Assembly (NCBI RefSeq): GCF_003573695.1
Contig: NC_039362.1
Span: forward strand, 3,694,929 to 3,758,928
Source: Papaver somniferum
Lineage: Eukaryota > Streptophyta > Magnoliopsida > Ranunculales > Papaveraceae
DNA: 64,000 bases
Direction of reading: 5' to 3'
The notes beneath the pieces were generated by a model, which was not told where the DNA came from, did no database searches, and worked only from the letters and a program-made list of their open reading frames with translations. Numbering within the stretch: the stretch's first letter is position 1; every line of letters begins with the position of its first letter. The translations under genes were made by a program, and so were the position numbers. Shown here piece by piece: positions 12,320-23,873 of this stretch.

Positions 12320-13382
12320 GAGGACAAAGTTACACAAGGGATCCAATACCCCCTCTCACGCCTGTTTTGCATCACCACCAGAGAGGAGCTCTCTGCTCCT
12401 CTCCAATCATCACCACCTCCATCACCTGCACACCCACCTACACACATCTTCCATCTCCATACCCTATTTCACCACCTGCATATCCACCATTACCATAAGC
12501 ACAACATACATCCACCAGTTCCATTCATCCACCTGCATCTCCACAGCATACTCGTCAGCACCTGCATACAACCTTCAGCAACGCAGCAGTCCGGTTCTAC
12601 CTTTTACTATCATTCGCCGCAGCCAGTATCCGACAGTTCAGCTCAAGGCTACAATTCATCGCCACCAGTCTGTCTACAGGCGTCCCATATCATCCGCAGC
12701 ACATCATACTCCATTACCTATGAAATACTACACATGAAATCAGTCTTCGACTATTACGGTTCCAACCACCATTGATATCAAGTCTCTGAGAATATAATCC
12801 ACGGTACCAACCTTCTTTTAATTGATTTGTTGAATCAATTTCACCAAATTCAGATTAACCTCACCCATTTTCAAACCAAACAAACATCAATTCTTCACTA
12901 TCATTCAACCATAAGATCACAAGAGCATCTCCACTTGCTTGTTGTGAAATCAGAATCAATTGACAAAACCCCCAAATTTATCTTTCATTGATGAAAACCC
13001 TAATTTCAGTCCATTGCTAATTGCATCTCGATCAAGACCAGATCTCAATCAACCTGCGTCAGCGACTCGGGCCATGAACATCAACAATATCTTTTCAAAA
13101 CTGATTCAAATAAAACCCTTACGAACACTTCAATTTCACTTAGATCTCAAATATGAGGCAATTAGGCAAACCCATCTTCAATGCTTCTTATTTTCTGTAA
13201 TTGTATCCTTATTCTTTCGTATCATCAATCTCTACTGCTAACAGAACGAAGCTCTTGTAGTTTCGAACCCTAATTATTCTCCTCAACGTTCCAGAACTTA
13301 AATCTCATCACAAATTCATAGCATCGATTAACAACAGCTTCAGTTTCGACACTGATTTCTTGTTCGCAACAAAACCCTAACC

Positions 13383-13452
13383 AATTTCATCATCAGAACC
13401 TCATCGAATCAATTTCATCATCAGAACCTCATCGAATCAATTTCATCATCAA
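13383..13452 (+). repeat. 28-bp tandem repeat, 2.5 copies
   Basis: Two identical 28-base units beginning AATTTCATCATCAGAACC are followed by a partial third. They lie in the C-rich leader-like stretch. Confidence 0.9.
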
Positions 13453-14290
13453 GCCCTTCTGCATTTTCGTCGGTCATCATCTCTCGATTTCAGCACCAGG
13501 ATATGAAGATGGTGCATGGGGTTATGCAGTTGTAATTTTTGTGGAGGCATAAGAAGATGAAGTAGAAAATAGATTAGGTTTAGAGACTGTTCGGTAAAGT
13601 GAAAGGGTATAACAGTATCTTACGCTGATAATTAAATTTTATTGAGATTTTCAATAATTATTAAACGGAAGTCAAAATTAAAATGAGTCAACTCTGGTCA
13701 ACGTCTTTTCTAGGTACCAAACACCAAGCTGGACAAATGTTAGACCAAATTCATAATTTGGACAAAATCTGAGTACCAAAAACAAAATAACCCTTAGAAA
13801 TACTGACAAATACACTATGAGGTGAAGGGGGTTCTGATTCTGAGAATGAGGTATCATCACATGAATCACCCAAATCATAATTACTACACTCAAAAAAAGA
13901 TTTTTTGGGTTCACCCATCTTCTTCTTTCTATTTCCTTCTTCTTCTTCTTATCTCTCAATAATAATGTTATAACAAAACAATCCCACTAATATAACTCAC
14001 TAATAACTCACTAATCAAAACGCTAACAATAATCACACTAACTAAGTTTATCATTAAGAATAAAGTAGGTATTTAAAAAATATCAGATAAGGGGTGATTA
14101 GAAATTACTACAAAAAACCACCCCAAAAACTTGAGAGTAGTCCCCCCATTTTTTGAGTAGTCCCCAAAAAACGGTTCCTAATTTTGTCATCCGGGTAAGG
14201 CTTGGTAAGATGGGCTGGGCTTAGATCATAATTTTAACCTCACAGTCACAGATATATGTATGTATCCGATTTGATTGAGATTTATTCGAC

Positions 14291-14946
14291 ACCACCGAGA
14301 ACAAAAAACCTAGGGCCGGATTCCAAGACCGCAAAATCTCTCAACTCATTTATGTCTGCGGAAGCTCTGTAGAAGAAGGAGACGACGATTACAGCAACAG
14401 AGAAAGGTACCCTGTTTCAAACCTTAAATAAATTACCGTAAACCTGTTCATAATCGTCTCTCAGATTCATTCTTATAAATAAATTCACTCAAACATCTCA
14501 TGTTCTGATTCCATCTAAAACTTATTCAATTTCAGTTTAAGTTCTCAAACGATTTCGTTTTGTTTGGTTACTCAATAACTAGGGATACAACAATACAAGG
14601 AACCAACGGAGAACAGCTTTTTGGATTGCGCAAAACAATGGTCGAATCTGATTGAACTTTTCACTTCATTGGTAAGGTTTTCAGAGCTCTTGTTTCCGGA
14701 TTTCGTTAAAATTCATGTGTTTCCGGATTAATCCAATAGCTACACTTGAAACAAATCTCAGTCTGTTTTCTGCTTTCGATGATTTCGAATAGAAAAATAA
14801 TAATTATGGCTTGTTATTGTATTAGGAAGATGAGTGCTAACTAGCCTATTCTAACTTACACTGCAGAGAGGAAGAAATTAAATAGAGGTAGATAGTGAAT
14901 TGGGAGAAAACAGTTGGGGTTTAAACTCGAAGGGGGCAGTGGTTAA
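14291..14946 (+). other. Probable 5' UTR of the HAD gene with an intron
   Basis: A purine-rich leader ends in AGAAAG at 14407 before a GTACCC donor. An acceptor CTGCAG at 14861-14866 is followed by AGAGGAAG and, 80 bases later, the ATG at 14947. A 5' UTR intron is a fair inference. A second possible donor (GTAAGG) at 14671 leaves the exact structure open. Confidence 0.4.
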
Positions 14947-17900
14947 ATGGGTCCATCTAAGAAGGCTAATAGAAAAGCAACAGATGTTTCCCAGATTGAT
15001 ACAGCAGATGGTATGGGGTTGCAAATTACTGAAGATGTTACAAAGAACAAGAAAACAAGTCATGGAAGACGGTTAAATAATGAGCACGTCGTGCTTGCTC
15101 TGGCAGCAACAAGTGAAAATGATGAGGTGATTCCGGAGACGAAGAAGACGGGAAAGAAAAAAAAGGGTGAGAGTTCTAACACCTCGAAAGATGACAATTC
15201 CGACCAAAAGCTGGTGGAAGAGAGTGCACAGAAGGATACTGGCGAAAACTGCAGTTCTCTATTAGAAAACGCTGAAACTGTGCCTGAGGTGACAAATAGA
15301 CCGAATTCGGAAATTGAGGTTGGGGTAGGTGATCATACTGTTGATGAGAATGATACAGGTAAAAAGACAAAAACCAGGAGGAAGAAGAAGAGGCGTATTG
15401 AATCTCAAAATGATGTTCCAGATAAAACTCCAAAGGTGGAAGTAGAGACATCTTTGGTAGATGGCGTGGATACAGATGCAGATCTCACCCAAACTATCTC
15501 TGAGATGAAAAATAGACCGCATTCGGATTTTGAAGTTTCTGGGCACCACATGACTTCTTTGCAGACTGCAGATCAAACTGGTGTTACTGAAGATGATGCA
15601 GGTAATGCAATAAAAACTAAGAGGAAGAGGAAGAGGCGTATTGAATCTCAAAACAATGATCCAGATGAAACTCCACAGGTGCAAATGGAGAAACCTTTAT
15701 CAGATGGGAATGATACAGGTAAAACGATAAAAACCAGCAAGAAGAGGAAGACGCCTATTGATTCCCAAGAAGATGAGCCAGATGCAACTCCGCGAGTGAG
15801 AAAAGAGAGATCTTTAGCAGATGTGATATCATCATATAAGAAGCAGCAACATGTAGTTCCTGTGTGCACGGATCATGAAGTCGATAGGCCGTGCACCTCT
15901 GTAAAAATTGATACTGATTCGATGACAAAGAGTGATTTACCTACTGGAAATAATTTGGTCTCAGTTGAGGAGACTAGTAGCCCCTCAAAACATCAGAAGA
16001 AGAAAAAGAAGAAGAAGAAAAGCTTACTCGACTCCTGTGGGACACAGTTGTTACAGAGCAAAGAGCAGTCCCCTAGCTTGTCTCTGGAAGTTCCGAAAGC
16101 TAGTTCAAAGAAAAGTAAAAGGGAAATCAAATCAGAGAAGTCCTCTACCATGGATGTTTCCCTAGGTTTGTCTTCTGCTGAAGATTGTGATCCTGCAAGC
16201 AAGAGGAAGAGCAAGAAAAAGAAGAGAAAGGAGATGCTATTAGTAGAAGTCAGTAAATCAACCATAGAAGAACCTCAGCTCAAGCAGTCAAAAGATATAG
16301 GAGTGCACTGCCCTCTGGGTGTGGACAATCCAAAAGAAGGGCCAATTGTTTTTGGTGAAGAAACTCCAGCAGTATCCGTAGATGAGCATTGCAAGGAAGA
16401 AGTTATTCCTCTTTTGGCAACTAACAGCGACATAAAAGATGGTCTTGTTGATGAAGGGAACACCGCTCCTGGGAGGTCAAAGAAAGAAAGGTGTATTACA
16501 GATATTTCTTCATGCAAAAATGCTGCTAATGATTTGGACCATGCCCATAGCAATAGGAGAAAAAAGAGGAAGAATGATACTCATACTACCAATGAAGACA
16601 TGGCTTCTGAGAGTATGCTCATATGTGGCCCTCCTGCAAATGAGGTTGAATGGAGAGATGAATCTTGTGTTACTGGTGAGGGAAATCTAGCAGGGAATGT
16701 AACTCCTCTTTTAGGGGGAGAACATGTTGATGCAAAGAAAATCCATGTATCTGGTGGAGAGAACTTAGATGTATCGTCAAATGCTGGACTAGTGGAAGAA
16801 GGAACTCGGCATGCTGTCTTGATGGGGAATATCCCTTCTTCACCAGTTAGAACATCTTTTAGTTGTACGAGGAAAAAGCTTCTTGTTCTTGATTTAAATG
16901 GTATTCTTGTTGACATTGTTTCCAACGTGCCTGATGGATATAAAGCAGACACGTTTATTGCAAGGAAAGCTCGTAAGATTTGATACTAAAACTGACGATT
17001 GTAAAAAAGTGCTGCAACGTCGTAAAATAATTCTAACATCAATGTTTCTCTTTTCAGTTTTTAAGAGACCATTCTGTGATGATTTCTTGAAGTTTTTATT
17101 TCAGAACTTCAATGTGGGTGTCTGGTCATCAAGAACAAAGTATTTTTCCAGCCTAATAAGCTTTCTTTCTAAGTTGGCCCTCTTGAAAAGTTTGTTAATT
17201 TTCCCTCTTTTTTTCCCATCTTCTAGGCAACTAATAATTATGGGTGCCTTCCTATTTAACCCTTCTTTCTGTGTAAATTTGCAGGAGAAATGTGGATAGC
17301 GTGGTCGACTTTGTCATGGGAGATATGAAAAAGAATCTGCTATTTTGTTGGGTAAGCAATTGTTACCCACCTATTGCTGTTATCTCATTTGCTAGTACCA
17401 GAAAAACCGTGGTCAGGGTTCCTGCGTAGTCACTACTGCTTGAATGCGTTTTTATAATCCCAAACCGTGGTTAGGGTTCCTGCGGAGTCACTGCTGCTTG
17501 AATGCGTTTTTATAATCCATGCTCTTTGATCAGTTTCATTTGTTGCCGCAATTATCAGAAATAGGATTAGTGATTAAATGTAACTTACTAAACATGCACT
17601 CTTTTCTCCTCTCCTCTTTTATTTTGTGGACAGGACCAATACCACTGTACTGATACAGGGTACAGCACTCTTGAAAACTGGCAGAAGCCTTTGGTATTAA
17701 AGGAGCTGAAGAAATTATGGAATAAGCATGACCGGAGTCTTCCATGGGAAAAGGGTGCATATAATGAATCAAACACGATATTGTTGGATGATTCACCGTA
17801 CAAAGCCTTACGAAATCCAGTGAGTTCTTCTTGCTTTGCTTTTATGATCTTTTTTCATTTAATCATCTCATTTTTTAGTAGTATTTAATTTTATTTAAAT

Positions 17901-18520
17901 CTCATGTCCCACTTTCCTCTTTTCTTTTGTTTCTCTTCTGTAGCCCCATACTGCTATTTTCCCTCCTCCATATAGGTTTGAGGATGCTGGTGATAAATCA
18001 TTAGGTAATGCTTCCTTCAAAGCTTGCGTAATTTTTTGTTGAAAACTAGCACATTGGTTATGCTAATGGTGTGTCGGATATGAATCAAATTTTTCTTTTT
18101 AAAACTAAATTAAGTTATTGTAAATTTAGTTTAGGTCATGTTTTTTTCTAGGATCTCCTTAAATTTCATCTTGCTTCTCTATAATTATCGGCCTTCCTTT
18201 AAAATCTTTCCTGAAAGCTGACGCAAATACGTTTTTTTTCCATTTCTCTTGCTAGTCCCTAAATAATAAAGATTACTGCTGGTACTTACTTGTGTAGTTT
18301 GCAAACAGGTCCAGGAGGAGATCTTCGTGTCTATCTGGAAGGTTTACTCAAGGCTGAGGATGTTCAAAATTATGTGGAACAACACCGTTTTGGTCAGCGT
18401 GCTATCACTGACAAGAATCCATCGTGGGGATTCTATCTTCGAGTCATTGGTAAGAATGTGCAGACCAGAGCTGATATCTGTAGCACTTCCAATCAGTTGC
18501 AAATGGGTTCAATATCATGA
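14947..18520 (+). CDS. Lysine-rich nuclear-type protein with C-terminal FCP1/NIF-like HAD phosphatase domain
   Basis: Six exons join in phase: 14947-16972, 17058-17139, 17285-17351, 17634-17819, 17944-18004 and 18309-18520. Every intron has GT...AG ends, and the product is 877 residues. Residues 1-640 are hydrophilic with many KKKRK clusters (likely nuclear localisation). They contain three copies of a ~36-residue repeat (about 138-173, 219-254, 258-292) centred on RRIESQND-PD-TP. The HAD domain begins at LLVLDLNGILVD (Asp649 as nucleophile). It continues through KRPFCDDFLKFLF, GVWSSRT (motif II), ILLDDSPYKA (acidic motif) and ends NPSWGFYLRVIG. Motif I has Asn651 in place of the second Asp of DxD, a variant I recall from plant members of this family, so strong phosphatase activity is uncertain. 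Substrate unknown. The last ~20 residues after VIGK may instead be intron, since GTAAGAATG follows GTCATTG. Confidence 0.82.
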
Positions 18521-18521
18521 A

Positions 18522-19455
18522 GCTGGAGAAAAGGGCCATATCAGTTTTTCCTTGGTGTCGAAGCTACAAAGTCGCCACTGATTTGTGGAGTTGCTCAAGG
18601 TCCCAATATCAGAGACCCGAATCAGGGTATGAATCGATCTCCGAGATTTTTTTCAAAGGTGAGACTGAGTTATGTCTATAATCAGTTCAGAGTGACTTAT
18701 TTTTTTCACAATTGAGGAATACAATTTTTCCTCAGTTGTCGAGACAATTAGTTTTGCATTTCAACCTCACCTTCTCTTTGAATATGGTGAGAGAGGATAC
18801 TTCATAGTTCCTGAGTTTTTTTTTTTATTATTATTTTTTTGGGTTTTTGCTGTTGTAAAATAGCATGTCTTTTACTATGATCACTAGGAGTGATTCTGCA
18901 TAAACTCAGGTTTATGATTGTTTTGGGATTTATTGTGATAATTTTAAACAGACAAGGTTGGAATGTAAGTTCTTTTCATGTACGAGCAATTTTATTTTGT
19001 ACAAACTTTTGCAATTTTTGTAAATCCAAAGAATACCATTTTAACAAATTCTCCAATTTGGAGGATCAGGGGATGGTTTTCAAGTGGTTCAGATATAAAT
19101 GTTACTGATTCGGAAGAAGAGCTGTGTGCTGGAATAGATGCTCTGTTACAAGAACCCGCATTGATAGTGCTGAAAGCTCAGACTAGTAGTCTGATTGTGG
19201 AGGATATGCACAGGTGTATACGTTTTAGCATCAGCAGAGGCATGTGCAAATGCTTTGAAACAAGCAGCTGTGATTGTGGCTTGTGGTGATTCTGATGCCA
19301 GTCATGCTGTATCTGAAGCAGGGATCAGAATCAGCGCCTCTAGAGTGGCCAACAAACCTGGTGTTTTTAATTTTGAGGTATTTGATCCTGATAACTCTTG
19401 GTTTTGGTCTTGTCAACAGGGATGCAGAAAATTGGTAACTTATGATATGTGGTAG
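18522..19455 (+). pseudogene. Exon-like fragments of an unrecognised gene
   Basis: Three stretches look coding although no start is present. First, about 18540-18658 reads SVFPWCRSYKVATDLWSC... up to a good AG|GTGAGA donor. Second, about 19070-19212 encodes SDSEEELCAGIDALLQE followed by a leucine/alanine-rich stretch. Third, 19214-19455 encodes VYVLASAEACANALKQAA, then VACGDSDASHAV and a stop at 19453-19455. The second and third join only across a one-base frame change near 19213. I do not recognise the protein. They could be the end of a longer gene model continuing from the HAD gene, or remains of another gene. Confidence 0.4.
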
Positions 19456-20270
19456 AATGGCTAGACTTACATGGCTGCCATAATGGCTCGGATCACAATC
19501 ACTTCATAATCTCAGATGGCCCAGAGAGAGTTGTTCAGAACTGATAAACTCTGGTGGGCAATGACATGCAGTGGAGTTATGAAGCGATGTGATTCTAGCC
19601 ATTGTGGCAGCGATCTTGCGATGTTGAATTTGGAAATTAAGATAACTATTTTAGCCTCCTGGACTTCAATTACCATGGCCATATCTGCCACAAATCTCCA
19701 GGATTATATCAAGAAGCTTCAAGGCATCTCCAAGAGGAGGTATTTATCAAGCAAGATGCATAAACAGAAGAAGTAAATACAGATGAGGTCCCAACCATAA
19801 TTAGGCGGGAGTGAACAAAAATAAAGTACATGTATCCTCCCGAAGCTTTCTGGCTGAAGTTTTGGAAATCGAAATTACCTTGTAATGTGCTTCCGGTCAC
19901 AACAAAGCTCTTTCATGCAGTCAACCATCAGAATTAGCTGCAGCATCTGATTTGACAGCTTGTTTGCCGCAGCAACACCAACACAGTTGAAGTAGCATCT
20001 AGTTGCTGCTTAATTCGTTTGGCGGTTTCAAATTTCCCTTCTCTGAAAATTTTCAAAAAGGGTCAACAAGTCCAACGGTGATGAAAAAAAAAATAAAGAA
20101 AAAAGAGGCCTGCCAGGTGGATAGACCGACAAAGAGTTGCACCACGCGCCGCGTGGTTAGAGAGCGGCTGAGCGGCATCACATTGGCCAGCAAATAAAAT
20201 TGCTGAGAGGAAATATTTTTAATGATTTAATAAGGCGATGAAGACGAGGGCACAAGGTCATTTCTGTTCT
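19456..20270. other. Intergenic, nothing recognised
   Basis: Short ORFs at 19516-19776 and 20003-20197 show no family features and have codon use like non-coding DNA. A GA/AT-rich leader for the next gene starts at about 20270. Confidence 0.5.
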
Positions 20271-20423
20271 TCTCCTCGGCTAACCCTAGATTTCTATTTC
20301 ATATATATATGGATTGCGATTTGGAGGATTTTGCGGCGGCAATGTTAGAATGATCTAGACTGTAAACTCTCCGAGGTTCATTCGTTGGATTTTTAGTTGT
20401 CTTAGATCTTCGTCAATCTCCCT

Positions 20424-21917
20424 ATGTTGGGATTCAAAGAACTTGATTTCTTGTCTGAAGATGACTTTGAAAGATCAAATGACGCCCACCAGATTTTCAT
20501 GGATGTTTTCTACGGAGGAAACATTGCAGGAGGAGGTGCTAAGCGTTCAGACGGGGAAAATGAACACTCCAATGGCGATTTACTTATTCCAGAGAAGGCT
20601 CCAGTACTTCAATTGAACTCATCAAAGGAAATTGTGCTTAGCCTGAAATCTGCAGACCTGTTTAACAATTATCCAACCAAAACATGCCCATTGGTTGAAT
20701 CATCAAGTCAAGGTGTTATATGTACTACTCACCTGCGTACACGGATAGAAGAAGTAAGGAGAAGAGTTCGTGCTCGTGATGGGAATGCCTCTGAAGGTAA
20801 GTGCCGCAATCAAGTTACTGAAACTAAAATAATCACATATACTGTTGCACATACATCTATACCTGTTTTACCTGTCCATGAAAAATCTAGAGAATCCTCT
20901 CATTTTGCTTCAAATGCAATTGAAACCGCTGTATCGAGCAAATCTTTGAAGGATTTATACTCGCGTCTGCGAGGCCATGTCAATTATTTACTTAAAGCAG
21001 CAGGTTGGGCAGTTGAGAAGAAGCAGATAGGAAACAAGCGTTGTCTGGATACGATTTACAAGTCTCCCAGTGGGAAAACATTTCCTGCATTTTATAAAAT
21101 TTGGGGCTTATTTGGTGAGAGTCTGTTTGCTGGTAATTACAAGATGATACGGCAAGAAGACGGGAAACACTGGAGGGATATTGAAGAGTTTGGCTCTAAC
21201 TTGTCAGAAACATTGATACATTTTGAGAATGAGGATTGCAGTCAAATGGAAGCTTCGTATGCATTGGTTCATAAATGGAGTTTGCTGGATCCTTTTGTTA
21301 CAGTGGTGATGGTGAAGAAACAGATTGGGAGCCTTAGAAAGGGAGTGACAGTCAAAGCAGCCACAACTGTGGTGTCAGATTTGAAAGATAGAAAGGATAT
21401 GCAGTCAGGAAAAGAGTTTGTTGGGGTTAAAGACCAGGTCAAGCAATTGACGAGTCCGGTGTCAGTGCATAATAAATCAGGTAGCACACAGGTGTCTGGT
21501 GGCAATCTGCATCTTCAGACTGAACAGAATAGCGTAGTCGGTCAAAAGAGAAAGAAACAGGGTGCAAAAGCTTTGAAAGGTGTTAAACAGACTAGTAGAA
21601 GGATTCAAGCCAAGACAGCGAGAGGAGGCTCTTTGGCTAATGATTTGGCTCAAGGTTCTATGGCGCTGGAGTTGGACCAATCAAACTCGAAGGATCTTAA
21701 GGAAACTCAAGGTAATGAGAAAGCACTGGAAATTTTTGCACCTGCTGACACAATTCCTGAATTTGGAAATGCCCGAAACAACTTTGAACTATCCGAGTAT
21801 CGGGATGGTGAGAGCTGCAGAGGCTCTGAAGCTTCAAAATTTGAGATGGACCCGACATCTGGAACAACAGGGACAAGGCTGACAAAGAAGAGGAGGAGCG
21901 GCCGAAGAAGTGTGTAA
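20424..21917 (+). CDS. IDM1-like protein, N-terminal half only (DUF7028 type)
   Basis: A single-exon ORF of 497 residues. The N-terminus (FMDVFYGGN about residues 27-35, then LVESSSQGV about 90-98) and the block LLKAAGWAVEKKQIG ... CLDTIYKSPSGKTFPAFYKIW (about 190-227) followed by HKWSLLDPFVTVV match the N-terminal part of plant increased-DNA-methylation-1-like proteins. In Arabidopsis IDM1 is a chromatin reader/acetyltransferase acting in anti-silencing. The family is normally 1,000 residues or more, with PHD fingers and a GNAT acetyltransferase domain; neither is present here or downstream. The tail is basic (KKRRSGRRS) and probably nuclear. The start is supported by a 5' leader with AACCCTAG and a TATATATAT near 20300. 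Truncated gene, or fragment captured by a transposon. Confidence 0.75.
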   Translation: MLGFKELDFLSEDDFERSNDAHQIFMDVFYGGNIAGGGAKRSDGENEHSNGDLLIPEKAPVLQLNSSKEIVLSLKSADLFNNYPTKTCPLVESSSQGVICTTHLRTRIEEVRRRVRARDGNASEGKCRNQVTETKIITYTVAHTSIPVLPVHEKSRESSHFASNAIETAVSSKSLKDLYSRLRGHVNYLLKAAGWAVEKKQIGNKRCLDTIYKSPSGKTFPAFYKIWGLFGESLFAGNYKMIRQEDGKHWRDIEEFGSNLSETLIHFENEDCSQMEASYALVHKWSLLDPFVTVVMVKKQIGSLRKGVTVKAATTVVSDLKDRKDMQSGKEFVGVKDQVKQLTSPVSVHNKSGSTQVSGGNLHLQTEQNSVVGQKRKKQGAKALKGVKQTSRRIQAKTARGGSLANDLAQGSMALELDQSNSKDLKETQGNEKALEIFAPADTIPEFGNARNNFELSEYRDGESCRGSEASKFEMDPTSGTTGTRLTKKRRSGRRSV

Positions 21918-22381
21918 AAGCTTGTCCGGAATTGAAGTGACTAGATTATCCAGTTAGCGTCAAAAGGAAGTTGAGATGCTCAACTGTCAAAAACAAAAAC
22001 ATGAAAGTTGTTCGGCTGTCAGATTTTCAGAGCACCAATTAGGCATTAGCAGTGGGTTAAAGAAAAAAGATTCTATATTACACCCATAAAAGAATTTTTA
22101 TTTACTTATTTCAATTTCTTCATTTTTGTGAGATTTAGGATTTGTATTAAGGATTGTTCAAGAAAGAAGATTACAGATACTGCTGTATAAAACAGCAGGA
22201 CTCGAGAAAAGACTAGAGAAGGAGAATATTACCCGGACACAGCACATGACCCTTGACACCTGTCAGGCTACAATTGGTATAACAGGACAAATAGACATTG
22301 GTGCGCTCTAACAATTTTCTCTCTTGAAAAAGAATTTTCTAAGAAAATGTACTGGAAACAGGTAAAAACTTAAAATTTTCT
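21918..22381. other. Spacer between IDM1-like copies
   Basis: AT-rich sequence after the stop codon. It contains no gene I can support and separates the full ORF from its partial repeat. Confidence 0.5.
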
Positions 22382-22925
22382 CATGATACGGCAAGAAAAT
22401 GGGAAACAGTGGATGAACATTGAAGAGTGGCTCTAACTTGTCAGAAACAAACAGATTGGGAGCATAAGAAAGGGAATTACAGTCAAAGCAGCCACAACTG
22501 TGGTGTCAGATTTGAAAGATAGAAAGGATATTCAGTCAGGAAAGGAATTTGTTGGGGTTAAAGAGCAAGTGAAGCAATTGACGAGTTCGGCGTCAATGCA
22601 CAGTAAATCAGGTAGCACAAAGGTGTCTGGTGAAAAGAGAAAGAAACAGGTTGCAAAAGCTTTGGAAGGTGTTAAACAGACAACTAGAAGGATACAGGCC
22701 AAGACTGTGAGAGGAGGCTCTTTGGCTAATAATTTGGCTCAAGGTTCTATGGCACTGGAATTGGAGCAATCGAACTCGAAGGGTCTTAAGGTAACTCAAG
22801 GCAATGAGAAAGGGCTAGCACCTGCTGATGCATTTCCTGAATTTGGAAATGCCCGAAAGAACTTTGAACAATCTGAGCATCGTGATGCTGCAGTGTCTCT
22901 GAAGCTTCAAAATTTTAATAAAATT
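22382..22925 (+). pseudogene. Partial tandem duplicate of the IDM1-like ORF
   Basis: The sequence repeats 21145-21850: ATGATACGGCAAGAA and SDLKDRKD-QSGKEFVGVK recur with scattered substitutions. About 115 bases of the parent (from roughly 21215 to 21320) are missing here, and so are the LHLQTEQNS-coding bases. No start codon of its own is conserved and the reading frame runs on into unrelated AT-rich sequence to a stop at 23018. It is a relic of a local duplication. Confidence 0.8.
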
Positions 22926-23018
22926 GAAATGGAAAAACCTAATTGTTCACTTTTTAAATTGGCGAAAAAAGGAATTTTTCCTCAGGTATCAAGGGTGAAA
23001 ACTCCATTTTCTCTCTAA

Positions 23019-23505
23019 TTAATGTGAAAAAAATAAATTTTCACTCAAATAAAAAGAGTGAACATCATAATAATAAGAAGACTTGGTAAATGTCTTGTAT
23101 GCATGGACTGAAATTATAATTTCAACTACAAACAGGTTGAAGGTTAATTGTCAGTTTTTCTTAAATTTGATTTGATTTCTCAATTTTTCATGTCATTGTC
23201 AGTACCAATTGTCATTCTAAATAATATTTTGCCTACTAAACAGTCTTTTCTGTAAAACAGGTTCGCCTAAATGTCTGGATTGTGGCGTGGTTCATTATGT
23301 TTGGAGCTATAGTTTGCAGGATGCATATTAGTGGGTTCCAGTTCACAATGCTAGAGCACGCTAGATGGCTGTTGCAGCAAGAATTTGCCTTGGAAGACTT
23401 TAGGTATGCAATGTTTAATAAAATAAGACTTAGATATGCTTATTTTGTTCTAATAGCTTATGTTTTGCGTAACTTGATCGATGGAATCATTTTAATTCTT
23501 AAGCA
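23019..23505. other. AT-rich stretch with a possible Helitron zinc-finger relic
   Basis: Near 23257-23300 one frame reads PKCLDCGVVHYVW, loosely like the CXXC..HW motif of plant Helitron helicase proteins. With the clear helicase relic just downstream this is plausible but weak. Confidence 0.3.
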
Positions 23506-23873
23506 ATGATACTAAGCAATATCGCAGCAAGTGATGAAGTTTGCATAAAAACCAAATTGAAGGTGAAGTTTTGCAGAGACCATGTTATTGAAGAGACAGT
23601 CTTGACTGATGACCAGCAGCAGGGTCAATTTATTTTCGTCCAACGAAACTCAGCGATGCCTTCATTATCTGATGTCATTGTTAGAATTTCACCGAGGCAG
23701 TTTCCTATACGACGCAACAAGTGTAAATGAGTCGCAGGACTAATTCGTAGCTTTGGTAACTCCGGTGTTCAGTCATGGACAACTATATGTGGCACCGTCA
23801 AGATGCACAATAGCCAGAAGCATCAAAATACAAATGCCAGAGACGGCTACTGTGGTTTATCCGGAAATAACTT
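23506..23873 (+). pseudogene. Helitron helicase C-terminal relic
   Basis: Frame 1 (23506-23730) encodes VIEETVLTDDQQQGQFIFVQ ... PSLSD ... RQFPIRRNK. This matches the block VIEAxxLTG...GxxVFIPR...PSxxD...RRQFPIR that precedes helicase motif VI in Helitron proteins. After frame changes, about 23758-23873 reads PVFSHGQLYVAPSRCT..., the SF1 motif VI region (normally FSHGQLYVALSRVT), then VVYPEI. Internal stops and shifts show it is dead. The orientation (+) agrees with a Helitron 3' end at 33111. Confidence 0.8.

Larger units (their letters stand above)
11041..14290. other. Unassigned non-coding DNA, probably retroelement-derived
   Basis: No convincing gene is present. There is a TATA box at 12312, then a C-rich leader (12350-13600) with many CATCACC, CACCTCC and AACCCTAA words, in the same style as positions 300-2600. 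The ORF at 12213-12737 is a low-complexity translation of this leader. At 13680-13800 the sequence repeats GGTACCAAA / GAGTACCAAAA words, and at 14130-14180 GAGTAGTCCCC occurs twice. I found no terminal duplications. Confidence 0.4.

Noticed and set aside
12213..12737. 174-codon ORF rich in Ser, Thr, His
   Set aside because: It lies in a C-rich leader with low-complexity CACC/CATC words behind a TATA box; codon content follows base composition.
15176..16952. Several 70-140-codon minus-strand ORFs
   Set aside because: They are antisense shadows of the large HAD-gene exon, whose AAG-rich codons read as Phe/Leu on the other strand.
23282..23509. 75-codon ORF as an independent gene
   Set aside because: It overlaps the possible Helitron zinc-finger relic in another frame and has no start context or motif.
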